Source of the DNA: Terasakiella sp. SH-1
GTDB lineage: Bacteria; Pseudomonadota; Alphaproteobacteria; Rhodospirillales; Terasakiellaceae
Direction of reading: 5' to 3'
Length of the DNA stretch: 64,000 nt
Assembly (NCBI RefSeq): GCF_004564135.1
Contig: NZ_CP038255.1
Coordinates: 3,149,501-3,213,500, forward strand
Part shown: one piece after another, positions 38,569-49,866 of the stretch
How positions within the stretch are numbered: the stretch's first letter is position 1
Layout of the letters: each line of letters starts with the position of its first letter
Program-made: the position numbers and the translations under genes
The notes under the pieces: generated by a model
Told to the model about the DNA's origin: nothing
Database searches by the model: none
The model's input: the letters and a program-made list of their open reading frames with translations, nothing else

Positions 38569-39144
38569 TTATTCGTCCCATTTCTGCGCAACAGAGGGCG
38601 GGGCTTCTTCAAAAGGAGAGCCTTTTCTGAAAATCGGGCTACCATGGGAATGAGCTGCCAATTCTTCTGTCGGCCCACCGGCACGTACCGGACGCGGGGC
38701 AAAACGGCCCATGGATTGCACCCGGTCATACATAACCAAGGCGCCAGCCACCCCGACATTCACACAAAACTTCATCGGGATCTTAATCACATGATCACAG
38801 CGCTCTAACGTTGTATGAGGCAGGCTGGAACGTTCTGGCCCTAGAATATAGGCCGCATTGGTAGGGTGGCGAAAACTCGGCAGTTCAATGGAATCTTCGG
38901 TCAGTTCTACACCAACCAGTTGACACCCCTGAGGCAGAACCATCTCATCTAAAGAAGGAAATGCATAAAAAGGCGTATGTTCCAGCGCCTTGGACGTATC
39001 GGTTTTATGGCCTTTGTTTTTGGAATATTTCGCATCCACCGTATAGACAAAGCTCGCGCCAAAGGCATGGGCGGTGCGATAGAGGTTACCAATATTAAAC
39101 GGTTTATTCACCCCATGAATACCAATTCCGAAATATCCCCGCAT
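38569..39144 (-). CDS. TrmH/SpoU-family RNA 2'-O-methyltransferase
   Basis: A 191-residue SPOUT methyltransferase. The family motifs are KPFNIGNLYRTAHAFGA (motif 1), AYILGPERSSLP (motif 2) and IPMKFCVNVGVAGALVMYDR (motif 3, in the SAM knot). The RNA target is not certain; the short form without an N-terminal domain is like TrmL or TrmH. About 30 residues follow the knot. The start at 39144 follows GGAG; a frame to 39159 is less likely. It is monocistronic. Confidence 0.85.
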   Translation of the reverse strand: MRGYFGIGIHGVNKPFNIGNLYRTAHAFGASFVYTVDAKYSKNKGHKTDTSKALEHTPFYAFPSLDEMVLPQGCQLVGVELTEDSIELPSFRHPTNAAYILGPERSSLPHTTLERCDHVIKIPMKFCVNVGVAGALVMYDRVQSMGRFAPRPVRAGGPTEELAAHSHGSPIFRKGSPFEEAPPSVAQKWDE

Positions 39145-39175
39145 GGTTTCTTTCTCCATATATTAAAGCCATTTC

Positions 39176-39241
39176 GTCATTCCCGACTTGATCGGGAATC
39201 TCTTTCCATGTCAAAAAGATTCCACCTTCACCAAAGATGAC
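39176..39241. repeat. Dispersed intergenic repeat, copy 4
   Basis: A 66-base element between the divergent trmH-family and quinone oxidoreductase genes. GTCATTCCCGACTTGATCGGGAAT forms a hairpin (TTCCCGA with TCGGGAA); the right part (GATTCCACC to AAGATGACG) is diverged. Confidence 0.7.
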
Positions 39242-39277
39242 GGACGTTAACGGCTATATAGCAAATGGAGTTCTGAG

Positions 39278-40252
39278 ATGAAAGCGGCAGTTTGTACCTC
39301 CCTAGACGGATATGAATCCCTTGAAATCATGGATGTGGACATCCCAACGCCCAAGGCAAATCAAGTCTTGATCCGCGTGCAGGCCAGTGCCTTGAATTTT
39401 GCCGACAGCCTGATCGTGAAAGGTAAATATCAGGTCAAGCCACCCCTGCCCTTTTCCCCCGGTCTGGAATGCGCAGGCGTGATTGAACAAGTCGGAAGTG
39501 ACGTCACGAACTTCAAAGTCGGTGATCGGGTCATGGCCATTCTGGATTGGGGTGGCTTTGCCGAATATGCCGTGGCCGCAGAACATGATGTGTTCCCCAT
39601 TGCCGATAATCTGGATTTCACCACAGCCGCTGCCATTCCGGTGGCATATGGTACATCCCACCATGGCTTGCGCATGAAAGCCGGTTTGAAGAAAGGCGAA
39701 ACTCTGGTCGTGCACGGAGCGGCTGGGGGCGTGGGTCTGACCGCTGTTGAAATCGGCAAACGCGTGGGCGCAACCGTCATTGCCACAGCGGGCGGGGCTG
39801 AAAAACTTGCCATTTGTAAAGAACATGGCGCAGATCATCTGATTGATTATCGCGACGGCGGTGTGCGTGAAAAAATCAAGGAACTGACCGATGGGCTCGG
39901 TGCGCATGTGGCCTACGATCCAGTTGGCGGCGATCTCTTTACCGAGACCCTGCGCTCCACCCGCCAAGATGGGCGCATTCTGGTTGTGGGATTTGCCAGT
40001 GGCGATATCCCGCAAATTCCGGCCAATATCATGATGGTCAAAAACATCACCTGCATTGGCTATCACTGGGGGGCCTATCGCACGCTTGATCCAGATTCTT
40101 TACGCACTTCGTTTGCAGAACTGATGGGCTGGATTGAAGACGGCAGTCTCAAGCCCCATGTGTCCATGACTTTTGGTTTGGACAACATCAAAGAAGCCTA
40201 TGCGGCCTTGGTCGGGCGCAAATCAACTGGCAAGGTTGTTGTAACCCTGTAG
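39278..40252 (+). CDS. Quinone oxidoreductase-like NADPH-dependent alcohol dehydrogenase family protein
   Basis: A 324-residue zinc-independent member of the medium-chain dehydrogenase family. LEFSPGLECAG-like sequence near residue 63, and VHGAAGGVGLTAVEIGKRVGA, the NADPH Rossmann loop, are present; zinc-site cysteines are absent. Family members reduce quinones or alkenals. Substrate unknown. The start ATG follows GAGATG. Confidence 0.88.
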   Translation: MKAAVCTSLDGYESLEIMDVDIPTPKANQVLIRVQASALNFADSLIVKGKYQVKPPLPFSPGLECAGVIEQVGSDVTNFKVGDRVMAILDWGGFAEYAVAAEHDVFPIADNLDFTTAAAIPVAYGTSHHGLRMKAGLKKGETLVVHGAAGGVGLTAVEIGKRVGATVIATAGGAEKLAICKEHGADHLIDYRDGGVREKIKELTDGLGAHVAYDPVGGDLFTETLRSTRQDGRILVVGFASGDIPQIPANIMMVKNITCIGYHWGAYRTLDPDSLRTSFAELMGWIEDGSLKPHVSMTFGLDNIKEAYAALVGRKSTGKVVVTL

Positions 40253-40290
40253 CCTGCACATATTACAAGAGGCTTTCTTTATCAAAACAC

Positions 40291-40397
40291 AAGTGGCAAC
40301 GGCACTTGATTGCCTTCCCAACAGTTTCTCTAGAAACCATATTGCTCAGTGAGCGAACAATTGATACTCTCCTGCCAAATATTGGGAAGGAGACATT
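40291..40397 (+). promoter_or_regulatory. Structured trpB2 leader with Shine-Dalgarno-hiding pairings
   Basis: CCTTCCCAA (40313-40321) is the exact complement of TTGGGAAGG (40382-40390), which contains the trpB2 SD. A local hairpin can also hide it: TCTCCT (40368-40373) with AGGAGA (40388-40393), with inner CCAA (40375-40378) with TTGG (40382-40385). Two small hairpins lie between (GTTTC/GAAAC at 40324-40337 and GCTC/GAGC at 40344-40354). Upstream, AAGTG/CACTT (40291-40307) and GGCAA/TTGCC (40295-40314) compete. This suggests translational control. Confidence 0.5.
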
Positions 40398-41762
40398 ATG
40401 TCTGATGAAACTGTAAAATATCTTTTGCCGGAAAACCGGATTCCAAAAGCTTGGTACAACATCGTGGCTGATCTGCCGCAGATGCCGGAACCTGTGCTTC
40501 ACCCGGGTACAAAAGAACCTGTCGGTCCGTCTGATCTGGAACCGTTGTTCCCCATGTCAATTATCGAGCAGGAAGTCTCAGCTGAGCGCGATATCGAAAT
40601 TCCTGAGCCTGTTCGCGAGGTTTATAAACAATGGCGTCCGGCCCCGCTTTATCGTGCTCGCCGTCTGGAAAAGGCACTGGGGACTACGGCGAAGATTTTT
40701 TATAAATATGAAGGTGTCAGCCCCTCAGGTTCGCACAAGCCAAATACATCGGTTGCTCAAGCCTTCTATAATAAAGAAGCCGGTATCAAAAAACTGACAA
40801 CCGAGACAGGCGCAGGCCAGTGGGGCTGTTCCCTGGCCTTTGCCGCATCCTTGTTCGGTCTGGATGTGGATGTCTATATGGTGAAAGTCTCTTACGGCCA
40901 AAAACCATACCGTCGTGCCTTGATGGAAACTTATGGAGCACGCTGTGTCGCCTCCCCATCGACAGAGACAAATGCCGGGCGTACCATCCTGGAACAGGAC
41001 CCCGATAGCCGGGGCTCCCTTGGTATTGCGATTTCCGAGGCTGTCGAATTGGCCGCACAACGCGATGACACCAAATATGCACTGGGGTCTGTGTTGAACC
41101 ACGTCTTGCTGCATCAAACCGTCATCGGTATTGAGGCCATGGAACAGATGGAAATGGCCGATGCGGACCCAGATGTGGTCATTGGTTGTGCTGGTGGCGG
41201 TTCCAACTTCGGCGGTATTGCCTTCCCCTATATCGGGCGTAACTTGCGCGAAGGTAAAAACACCCGCATTGTGGCAGTGGAACCTGCGGCCTGTCCGACA
41301 CTGACACGTGGCACATATGCCTATGATTTTGGTGATACGGCGTCACTGACCCCCCTGACCAAAATGCATACCCTTGGCGCATCCTTCATGCCACCAGGTT
41401 TCCATGCAGGCGGTTTGCGCTATCACGGTATGAGCCCACTGGTCAGCCAATGTAAAGAATTAGGTCTGATGGATGCGGTTGCTTACAATCAGGTAGAATG
41501 TTTTACAGCCGCGACTGAATTTGCCCGCGCTGAAGGTATTGTTCCCGCCCCGGAATCCAGCCATGCGGTAAAAGCAGCAATTGCAGAAGCATTGGATGCC
41601 AAGGAAAAAGGGGAAGAGCGCACCATCCTCTTCTGTCTCTCCGGTCACGGCCATTTTGATATGCAAGCCTATACGGACTTCTTTGATGGCAAGCTTGAAG
41701 ACAAAACATATGACGAAGCCTTGCTTCAGGAAGCCTTGTCCAAACTTCCAGACGTTGGTTGA
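40398..41762 (+). CDS. trpB2: TrpB2-type tryptophan synthase beta chain-like protein
   Basis: A 454-residue PLP enzyme of the TrpB2 group. It is longer than TrpB1 at the N-terminus and lacks the residues that contact TrpA. The PLP lysine is in SGSHKPNTS, and TTETGAGQWGCSLAFAASLFG and CAGGGSNFGG are intact. TrpB2 makes tryptophan from indole, or salvages indole, without a TrpA. It is separate from the trp operon at 11-13 kb. The SD GGAAGGAG is strong but can be sequestered. Confidence 0.92.
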   Translation: MSDETVKYLLPENRIPKAWYNIVADLPQMPEPVLHPGTKEPVGPSDLEPLFPMSIIEQEVSAERDIEIPEPVREVYKQWRPAPLYRARRLEKALGTTAKIFYKYEGVSPSGSHKPNTSVAQAFYNKEAGIKKLTTETGAGQWGCSLAFAASLFGLDVDVYMVKVSYGQKPYRRALMETYGARCVASPSTETNAGRTILEQDPDSRGSLGIAISEAVELAAQRDDTKYALGSVLNHVLLHQTVIGIEAMEQMEMADADPDVVIGCAGGGSNFGGIAFPYIGRNLREGKNTRIVAVEPAACPTLTRGTYAYDFGDTASLTPLTKMHTLGASFMPPGFHAGGLRYHGMSPLVSQCKELGLMDAVAYNQVECFTAATEFARAEGIVPAPESSHAVKAAIAEALDAKEKGEERTILFCLSGHGHFDMQAYTDFFDGKLEDKTYDEALLQEALSKLPDVG

Positions 41763-41768
41763 TAACAG

Positions 41769-41804
41769 AAAAAAGGGTGCCCTATGTTTGGCACCCTTTT
41801 TTTT
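41769..41804. terminator. Bidirectional terminator between trpB2 and arsC
   Basis: AAAAAAGGGTGCC (41769-41781) pairs with GGCACCCTTTTTT (41790-41802), with T residues beyond. It serves both convergent genes. Confidence 0.9.
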
Positions 41805-41806
41805 AT

Positions 41807-42148
41807 TTAAAGCAAATCCAGCACATTTTCTGGTGGGCGACCCAGAACGGCTTTTTCCTCTTTCACCACAATCGGGCGTTCAATTGTACGCGGATTCGCG
41901 ATCATTCCCTTGATAAGCTCATCATCACTAAGGCTATCATCATTTAGCCCTGCTTCTTTGGCTTCTTTTTTGCGCAGCAATTCACGCGGTGAAATGCCCA
42001 GCTTGGCAATAATGTCTTTTAGTTCCTCAACAGCAGGGGGCGTCTCCAGATACAGGATAACCTCAGGCTCAACACCTTTTTCTTCAATGAGTTGAAGAGT
42101 TTGACGCGATTTACTGCAACGTGGATTATGATAGATAACAACAGACAT
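41807..42148 (-). CDS. arsC: Glutaredoxin-dependent arsenate reductase (ArsC family)
   Basis: A 113-residue ArsC of the glutaredoxin-coupled type. The catalytic Cys is C11 in NPRCSKSR, and the arginine triad is represented by NPRTIERPIVV. It could reduce arsenate, though some ArsC-fold proteins (such as YffB or Spx) have other roles; no ars operon is adjacent. AAGGATC precedes the ATG. Confidence 0.85.
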   Translation of the reverse strand: MSVVIYHNPRCSKSRQTLQLIEEKGVEPEVILYLETPPAVEELKDIIAKLGISPRELLRKKEAKEAGLNDDSLSDDELIKGMIANPRTIERPIVVKEEKAVLGRPPENVLDLL

Positions 42149-42473
42149 GCTGATCCTTATTCTTACTTTGAGTCGTGATTCTATTTATATGAGGCCCTGA
42201 CCCTAACATCCTTTCCCATAGATTGGAACTATTCAAGAATCCCTGTTTCAAAAAATTGAAGACCCTGGCCTTATTTTAAATTTTCACGACTATTGCGGGC
42301 AAATATCACGGAAGTTTGATGTTTTTTTTATGAATTTCGTAAATAAATCGGGACAATAGAAAATAATTTTTATAAATTTCTCACACTGGGTTTAATCTTT
42401 GTATATTATCTGTCGAGATAAGCACATCTGGAATTAGAAACCTTATTTAAGGTCATATCAGGAGAGTATAAGT
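42149..42473. other. Non-coding gap between arsC and cheZ
   Basis: A 325-base AT-rich region with no credible ORF or RNA gene. It holds the promoter of arsC (left) and cheZ (right). A small palindrome CCTTATTTAAGG (42441-42452) lies upstream of the cheZ SD, and the phrase CCCTGACCCTAA near 42193 resembles one near 31200. Neither has a clear meaning. Confidence 0.5.
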
Positions 42474-43298
42474 ATGACATCGGGAGCTCCAAAACGCCTT
42501 TTTAGCGCTGAGCGAAAATTACAAGAACGCTTGGCTGCAAAAAATGGTGCACCAGTTGCCGCTGCAATTGCTGCTGATACATCAGGCATTACCAACGAAG
42601 ACCTGATGACAGCGATCAAGGCTTTACAGTCTGAAGTGATGATGCGTGCAGCCCAGGCGATGGAAGTAAGCCATCAGCAACAGGAGCAAGTCCTTGGCCA
42701 TAGCGGTGCTCAACGGGCCACCCAAACCGAAATTGATGAAGCTCAGGAAGAGTTGGACACCAAACTGGATGAAGTTAACCTGCTTCGTACAGAAGTTCGC
42801 GCCCTGTCTCGCAGTATTCATGATACTAAACGCGAAATTAAAGCGTTAAGCATGAGCGAAGAAGACAAGTTTTCTATCGTCACCAATGAACTGGACCAAA
42901 TTGTTGGGGCGACAGAACGCGCAACAGTACAGATTTTGAATTCTGCAGAACGAATTGATGATTTGGCACAACAGTTACGCCAACATTCTCCTGACCAGTT
43001 TGTTACCCAGTTAACCGATGAAATTCTGGAAAATACCATTGGTATGTTTGAAGCCTGTAACTTCCAGGATTTGTGTGGTCAGCGCACAACCAAAGTGGTC
43101 AATGCCCTGAAATTTATCGAAGAACGTGTGGAACGTATGATGGAAATCTGGGGTGAAGATAACTTTGATACGGTTGATCAACCCGATGAAGTTCTGGCTG
43201 CAGAAGCTGATCGTGCCCCTATGGGGGAAGAATTGCACGGTCCGGCCAGCCATGGCGGCGGGATTTCACAGGCCGACATCGACGCCCTGTTCGATTAA
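42474..43298 (+). CDS. cheZ: Chemotaxis protein phosphatase CheZ
   Basis: A 274-residue CheZ family protein, which dephosphorylates CheY-P and resets the flagellar motor. The helix motif ENTIGMFEACNFQDLCGQRTTKVVNAL contains the catalytic Gln (in FQDLCGQR). The C-terminal tail ends ISQADIDALFD, a CheY-binding or docking motif. The N-terminal half is a coiled-coil-like helix. GGAGAG precedes the ATG. It is alone here; the two CZB receptors lie about 8 kb away. Confidence 0.88.
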   Translation: MTSGAPKRLFSAERKLQERLAAKNGAPVAAAIAADTSGITNEDLMTAIKALQSEVMMRAAQAMEVSHQQQEQVLGHSGAQRATQTEIDEAQEELDTKLDEVNLLRTEVRALSRSIHDTKREIKALSMSEEDKFSIVTNELDQIVGATERATVQILNSAERIDDLAQQLRQHSPDQFVTQLTDEILENTIGMFEACNFQDLCGQRTTKVVNALKFIEERVERMMEIWGEDNFDTVDQPDEVLAAEADRAPMGEELHGPASHGGGISQADIDALFD

Positions 43299-43325
43299 TC
43301 AGCCTTGTGCAAAACAACTTACAAA

Positions 43326-43356
43326 GAACCATCGGCTTTGGTCGGTGGTTTTTTTG
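43326..43356 (+). terminator. Terminator of cheZ
   Basis: AACCATCG (43327-43334) pairs with CGGTGGTT (43343-43350), including one T-G pair, followed by a run of T residues (43349-43355). Confidence 0.8.
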
Positions 43357-43444
43357 TCTGTAAAAGGGCCTTTTGCTTTACAGCCCCCCGGCAAAGCGCA
43401 TAAATTGGGGCAAATTTATTTCTTTTCGTTTTTGATGGTTCGTT

Positions 43445-44839
43445 ATGACTAAATCTTCTGACACAAACGCAATGTGGGGCGGACGCTTTTCCGGTGGTCC
43501 CAGTGCAATCATGGAAAAAATCAATGCCTCGATTGATTTTGACAAGCGCTTTTATGCGCAAGATATCGCAGGTTCCAAAGCCCATTGCGCCATGTTGGTT
43601 AAACAGGGGATTTTAACGGCTGATGATGGCACAGCCATCACCGAAGGACTTGATAAAGTTCTGGCTGAGATCGAAGCGGGCGATTTTGTTTTTTCTGCCG
43701 CCCTTGAAGATATCCATATGAATGTGGAAAATCGTCTGCGTGAATTAATTGGCGATGCCGCCGGGCGTTTGCATACCGCACGTTCGCGTAACGATCAGGT
43801 GGCAACCGATTTCCGCCTGTGGGTGCGCGATGCCATGGACCGCCTTGACGAAGGGTTGAAAGTATTACAGCAAGCCCTCATTGAACGGGCTGAAGAACAA
43901 GTTGATACCATCCTGCCGGGCTTTACTCATTTGCAAGCCGCCCAGCCTGTGTCTCTGGGCCATCACCTGTTGGCCTATGTAGAAATGGTGGGCCGTGATC
44001 GCTCCCGTATTCGTGATGCGCGTGCCCGCTTAAATGAATCTCCCTTGGGGTCAGCAGCATTGGCGGGCACACCTTATCCCATTGATCGCCACCACACAGC
44101 TGAATTGTTGGGCTTTGATGGGCCTATGCGCAATTCGCTGGATGGGGTGTCTGATCGTGACTTTGCGTTGGAATATCTCTCTGCGGCGTCCATCTGTGCC
44201 GTACACCTGTCACGTATGGCCGAAGAGCTGGTGATCTGGTCCTCAGCGCAATTTGGTTTTGTGCGTATGTCTGATAGCTTCTCCACAGGTTCCTCCATCA
44301 TGCCGCAAAAGAAAAATCCAGATGCGGCTGAATTGATCCGTTCCAAGATCGGTCGTGTGGTTGGGGACCTCAATAGCCTGATGATCTCTATGAAAGGGTT
44401 GCCGCTGGCTTATTCCAAAGATATGCAGGAAGATAAAGAACCTGTCTTTGATGCGGCGGATACCATTGAACTGAGTGTGGCCGTCATGACGGGCATGATT
44501 GCAGAAATGAAGGTCAATAAAGAGAAAATGCGCGAAAGTGCAGGTTGGGGTTTTACCACCGCAACGGATTTGGCCGACTGGCTGGTGCGTGAGCTTGGCA
44601 TGCCGTTTCGCAATGCCCACCATGTGACAGGTGCAATTGTGAAAATGGCCGAAGATAAAGGCTGTGATCTGGCCGACCTGTCACTGGAAGAAATGCAAAC
44701 TGTAGATGACGGCATTACCGAAGCGGTCTTTGATGTGCTGACCTTGGAAGCTTCTGTGGGATCGCGTACCTCTTATGGTGGGACAGCGCCTGTGAATGTG
44801 CGTGAACAAATTGTCGAAGCACGTAAGCGCTTTCTGTAA
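43445..44839 (+). CDS. argH: Argininosuccinate lyase
   Basis: A 464-residue lyase that splits argininosuccinate into arginine and fumarate. The fumarase-family signature [11 protein letters not shown] is intact, with [15 protein letters not shown] and [16 protein letters not shown] also conserved. It starts a small operon: argH, lptM, lysA, an order common in proteobacteria. Confidence 0.97.
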   Translation: MTKSSDTNAMWGGRFSGGPSAIMEKINASIDFDKRFYAQDIAGSKAHCAMLVKQGILTADDGTAITEGLDKVLAEIEAGDFVFSAALEDIHMNVENRLRELIGDAAGRLHTARSRNDQVATDFRLWVRDAMDRLDEGLKVLQQALIERAEEQVDTILPGFTHLQAAQPVSLGHHLLAYVEMVGRDRSRIRDARARLNESPLGSAALAGTPYPIDRHHTAELLGFDGPMRNSLDGVSDRDFALEYLSAASICAVHLSRMAEELVIWSSAQFGFVRMSDSFSTGSSIMPQKKNPDAAELIRSKIGRVVGDLNSLMISMKGLPLAYSKDMQEDKEPVFDAADTIELSVAVMTGMIAEMKVNKEKMRESAGWGFTTATDLADWLVRELGMPFRNAHHVTGAIVKMAEDKGCDLADLSLEEMQTVDDGITEAVFDVLTLEASVGSRTSYGGTAPVNVREQIVEARKRFL

Positions 44840-44851
44840 AGGATCAGGGTG

Positions 44852-45016
44852 ATGATGGGACGTAAACTTCTTTTGGTGTTATTATTCGTGGCTTTCAGTG
44901 CAAGCCTGAGTGCCTGTGGCCGTAAAAATGCAATTGTCGCCCCAGAAGGGGTCGACCCGCAATATCCCCGCACTTACCCGGCCCCAACGCCTGTTCCCGG
45001 TGAAAAGAAAAATTAA
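44852..45016 (+). CDS. lptM: LptM-type small lipoprotein
   Basis: A 54-residue protein missed by length limits. A basic start (MMGRK) and hydrophobic helix lead to the lipobox LSAC with the acceptor Cys at residue 22; the mature part is short and proline-rich (YPAPTPVPG). LptM (YifL) stabilises the LptDE translocon in the outer membrane. Its place between argH and lysA is the conserved position of this family. AAGGA lies upstream; the second ATG at 44855 is an alternative start. Confidence 0.85.
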   Translation: MMGRKLLLVLLFVAFSASLSACGRKNAIVAPEGVDPQYPRTYPAPTPVPGEKKN

Positions 45017-45027
45017 AGAAGAAAATC

Positions 45028-46290
45028 ATGGATCATTTTAATTATAAAAACGGCGAACTTTTTGCCGAAGATGTTGCAATTAACGAAATTGCTAAAGAAG
45101 TCGGCACCCCGTTTTATGTCTATTCCCAAGCGACACTGGAGCGCCACTATCAAGTCTTTGCCGAAGCGGTAAAAGATATTGATGCAACCATCTGTTTTGC
45201 AGTGAAGGCCAATTCAAATGTGGCTGTGATCAAAACCTTGTCTGATCTGGGTGCAGGCGCTGATGTGGTTTCTGTTGGGGAATTAAAGCGCGCTCTTAGA
45301 GCAGGCGTTCCAGCAGAAAAGATCGTATATTCCGGTGTGGGCAAAAGTCGCAGTGATCTTGATTTTGCCGTTGAAACAGGCATTCGCCAGATCAATGTGG
45401 AATCGGAAGAAGAACTGGAAGTCTTAAGCGAAGTCGCTGCGGCACGAGGTAAACGCATGCCGATCGTGCTGCGCGTTAATCCCGATGTGGACGCCAAAAC
45501 CCATGCCAAAATTTCCACAGGCAAAAGCGATAACAAGTTTGGAATCGACTGGACACGCGCCATTGAAGTCTATCAACGTGCCAGTAATATGGCAGGTGTC
45601 GCCCCAAAAGGGCTGGCCTGTCACATCGGCTCACAACTTACAGACCTTGAACCCTTTCGTGCAGCCTTTCGCCGTATGAAAGAAATGGTTGGCGAATTGC
45701 GCGGCCTTGGTTTGGAAGTCACCCGCGTTGATCTGGGCGGTGGCTTGGGTATTCCTTATGATGAGCGTGAAACACCGCTTCCTGTTGAATATGGCAAGCT
45801 GGTGGTGGAAGAATTGGGCGATCTCGGTGTTGAATTTGAGTTTGAACCAGGCCGTATGATTGCGGGGAACGCCGGATTACTGGTAAGTGAAGTGGTCTAT
45901 GTCAAACGTGGGCCGAGCAAGACATTTGCCATTATTGATTCAGCCATGAATGACCTGATGCGCCCCTCTTTGTATGATGCCTATCACGCTATTGTCCCCG
46001 TGATTGAGCCCGAACATGTAGATGATATGGAATCTTATGACATTGTTGGCCCGATCTGTGAAACGGGTGATACCTTTGCCAAAGACCGCCAGCTGACCAA
46101 GCTTGCCAGCGGGGATTTAATCGCCTTTCGAACTGCGGGTGCTTACGGTGCAACCATGTCCAACACTTATAACTCACGTGCGTTGGTGCCAGAGGTGATG
46201 GTCAACGGAAATAAATTTGCCGTCATCCGCCGCCGGATTGATATTGAAGAACAAATGGATATGGAAAGTCTGGCAGACTGGCAGGGGTAA
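45028..46290 (+). CDS. lysA: Diaminopimelate decarboxylase
   Basis: A 420-residue fold-III PLP enzyme that makes lysine from meso-diaminopimelate. The PLP lysine is in CFAVKANSN, HIGSQ and GGGLGIPY bind the cofactor phosphate, EPGRMI and GPICETGD (catalytic Cys) follow, and TAGAYG is at the end. It lies 11 bases after lptM. Confidence 0.97.
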   Translation: MDHFNYKNGELFAEDVAINEIAKEVGTPFYVYSQATLERHYQVFAEAVKDIDATICFAVKANSNVAVIKTLSDLGAGADVVSVGELKRALRAGVPAEKIVYSGVGKSRSDLDFAVETGIRQINVESEEELEVLSEVAAARGKRMPIVLRVNPDVDAKTHAKISTGKSDNKFGIDWTRAIEVYQRASNMAGVAPKGLACHIGSQLTDLEPFRAAFRRMKEMVGELRGLGLEVTRVDLGGGLGIPYDERETPLPVEYGKLVVEELGDLGVEFEFEPGRMIAGNAGLLVSEVVYVKRGPSKTFAIIDSAMNDLMRPSLYDAYHAIVPVIEPEHVDDMESYDIVGPICETGDTFAKDRQLTKLASGDLIAFRTAGAYGATMSNTYNSRALVPEVMVNGNKFAVIRRRIDIEEQMDMESLADWQG

Positions 46291-46354
46291 AGGAGGCACA
46301 GGGAATAGAATTTGGTTCTTGACCTTTTTGCTCAACTATCCACTTATAGAACAT

Positions 46355-48303
<1,949 letters not shown>

Positions 48304-48330
48304 TCCCCGATTCTGTTTTCAAGACATGAT

Positions 48331-48358
48331 AAAAGGCCCCCTTAGTGGGGTCTTTTTT
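48331..48358 (+). terminator. Terminator of thiC
   Basis: AAAAGGCCCC (48331-48340) pairs with GGGGTCTTTT (48347-48356), followed by T residues. Confidence 0.8.
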
Positions 48359-48593
48359 CATATATGGCTTGAAATACACAAAAAATAGTGTATCGACGTG
48401 TATCTTAGACGAGTATTTTAAAATATTTTTCAACCTGTATTTTCGTGACTTTTTAAGGGGTTAGTCCTTGATAAAGGGCTTGCGGCTTGTGCATTGCACA
48501 AAAATAGCTTGCCCTTTACTTAAATTTATAGTTGTATCGCGATGGTAAGTAAATTTTCTCCTATGAACATCTATAAATTGTGAGGATCGGGGC

Positions 48594-49748
48594 ATGAAAG
48601 AAATTAAACGTGCGATTACATTTGCTGGTGGTGGACCAGCTGTTGGCTTGAGCATTGGTTTGCTTAAGCGTTTGGAAGAAAACCCAGAAATCAAATTTGA
48701 CGTTTGGTCGTCTGCTTGTATCGGGGCATGGTTGACCGTTGCCTATCAACAGGCTGACGAAGGTAAGGAACTGGAACAGACAATTGATTTCTTTAAACAA
48801 TTGTTCCGCCCGGATGCAACTTATGAACGCTTCCCGGTTGCCAGCTGTTTTGCACCAAACTTCCTGGAAGATATGAATAATCTGGTTGGCTATATGACCA
48901 ACCCGGCAAGCTATCAGGGTCTGATTGTACCAGAAGCCATTCAGGATGCCGCTGAATTTGCCATGGGATATCTGACAGATCCAAAACAGTGGAATGTGGC
49001 AAACTTTAACAGCTTCTTGCTCAACGGTTTGATGGCAGCAAACCCGTTTGCACGTTTCATGATGGGTGCCCTTTATCAAACACCGACAAAAGGCATGGCG
49101 ACGATCTATTATCCGGACAGCAAGTTCCTGAATGATCTGAAATTTGAACGTCTGTATGACGAAGGCAAGCCTGCAATTTATCATAATGCCTATAACCTGA
49201 CACGCCAGCGTCTGGAATTGTTCACAAACCGCCCGTTGCAGTTTAACCTGCCGAAAATGACACGTGAGACATTATGTGCCTGTTCTGCACTGCCTTATAT
49301 CGAAACACCTGTTAAAATCGGTGGCGATACTTATTGTGAAGGTGCAACTGTTGATACGGTGAACTTCGAAGACCTGATGCGTTATCACCCGGATCTGGAT
49401 GAAGTCTGGGTCAGCCGTATTCTGGACTTGCACCAAATTCGTCGCCCGGAAAACCTGTATGATGCCCTGAACAATCTGGTCATGTTGTTTGCAGCCAGCA
49501 CCAGTGAAGATGATGTGCGCCTGTTCAAACATCATATCAAGGATAAAGGCTATGATGTAAAAGTGATCGAAGTACCGGTTGCCGCCAACATCAACTATGA
49601 CTGGAACTATTCAAATCTGGAACGTTCCATCAATGATGGCTACGCTGCTGCGGATTACACCATTAAGCAATACCTTAAAGGTGAATACGTAACCCTGAAT
49701 GACGTAAAGGACGCTTCACCCAAAAGCGCTGCAAATGCTGCTGAATAA
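48594..49748 (+). CDS. Patatin-like protein with substituted active-site residues
   Basis: A 384-residue cytoplasmic protein of the patatin-like phospholipase fold. The oxyanion motif GGGPAVG is at residues 12-18. The nucleophile elbow, normally GTSAG, reads SACIG, with Cys at position 42 where Ser is usual (codon TGT at 48717). The partner motif, normally DGG or DGA, reads EGA, with Glu249. The Ser/Asp dyad thus appears replaced by Cys/Glu, and lipase activity cannot be assumed. No signal peptide. It is monocistronic with a strong terminator; the gap upstream (48304-48593) holds the thiC terminator and an AT-rich promoter region. Confidence 0.8.
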   Translation: MKEIKRAITFAGGGPAVGLSIGLLKRLEENPEIKFDVWSSACIGAWLTVAYQQADEGKELEQTIDFFKQLFRPDATYERFPVASCFAPNFLEDMNNLVGYMTNPASYQGLIVPEAIQDAAEFAMGYLTDPKQWNVANFNSFLLNGLMAANPFARFMMGALYQTPTKGMATIYYPDSKFLNDLKFERLYDEGKPAIYHNAYNLTRQRLELFTNRPLQFNLPKMTRETLCACSALPYIETPVKIGGDTYCEGATVDTVNFEDLMRYHPDLDEVWVSRILDLHQIRRPENLYDALNNLVMLFAASTSEDDVRLFKHHIKDKGYDVKVIEVPVAANINYDWNYSNLERSINDGYAAADYTIKQYLKGEYVTLNDVKDASPKSAANAAE

Positions 49749-49773
49749 GCTTTTGCTCTTCTCAGGTAAGTAA

Positions 49774-49810
49774 AAAAGGAAGGGTCGTGTTGTCACGGCC
49801 CTTTCTTTTA
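49774..49810 (+). terminator. Terminator of the patatin-like gene
   Basis: A long imperfect stem: AAAAGGAAGGGTCGTG (49774-49789) pairs with CACGGCCCTTTCTTTT (49794-49809), with a four-base loop. Confidence 0.85.
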
Positions 49811-49866
49811 TCCAGTTCCTTCATGTATAATAAGTCGCAATATAAAAAACATAATGGCGCGTTGAA

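Noticed and set aside
38460-38759. 99-codon minus-strand frame overlapping the TrmH-family gene
   Set aside because: Different frame of the methyltransferase region; no SD or motif.
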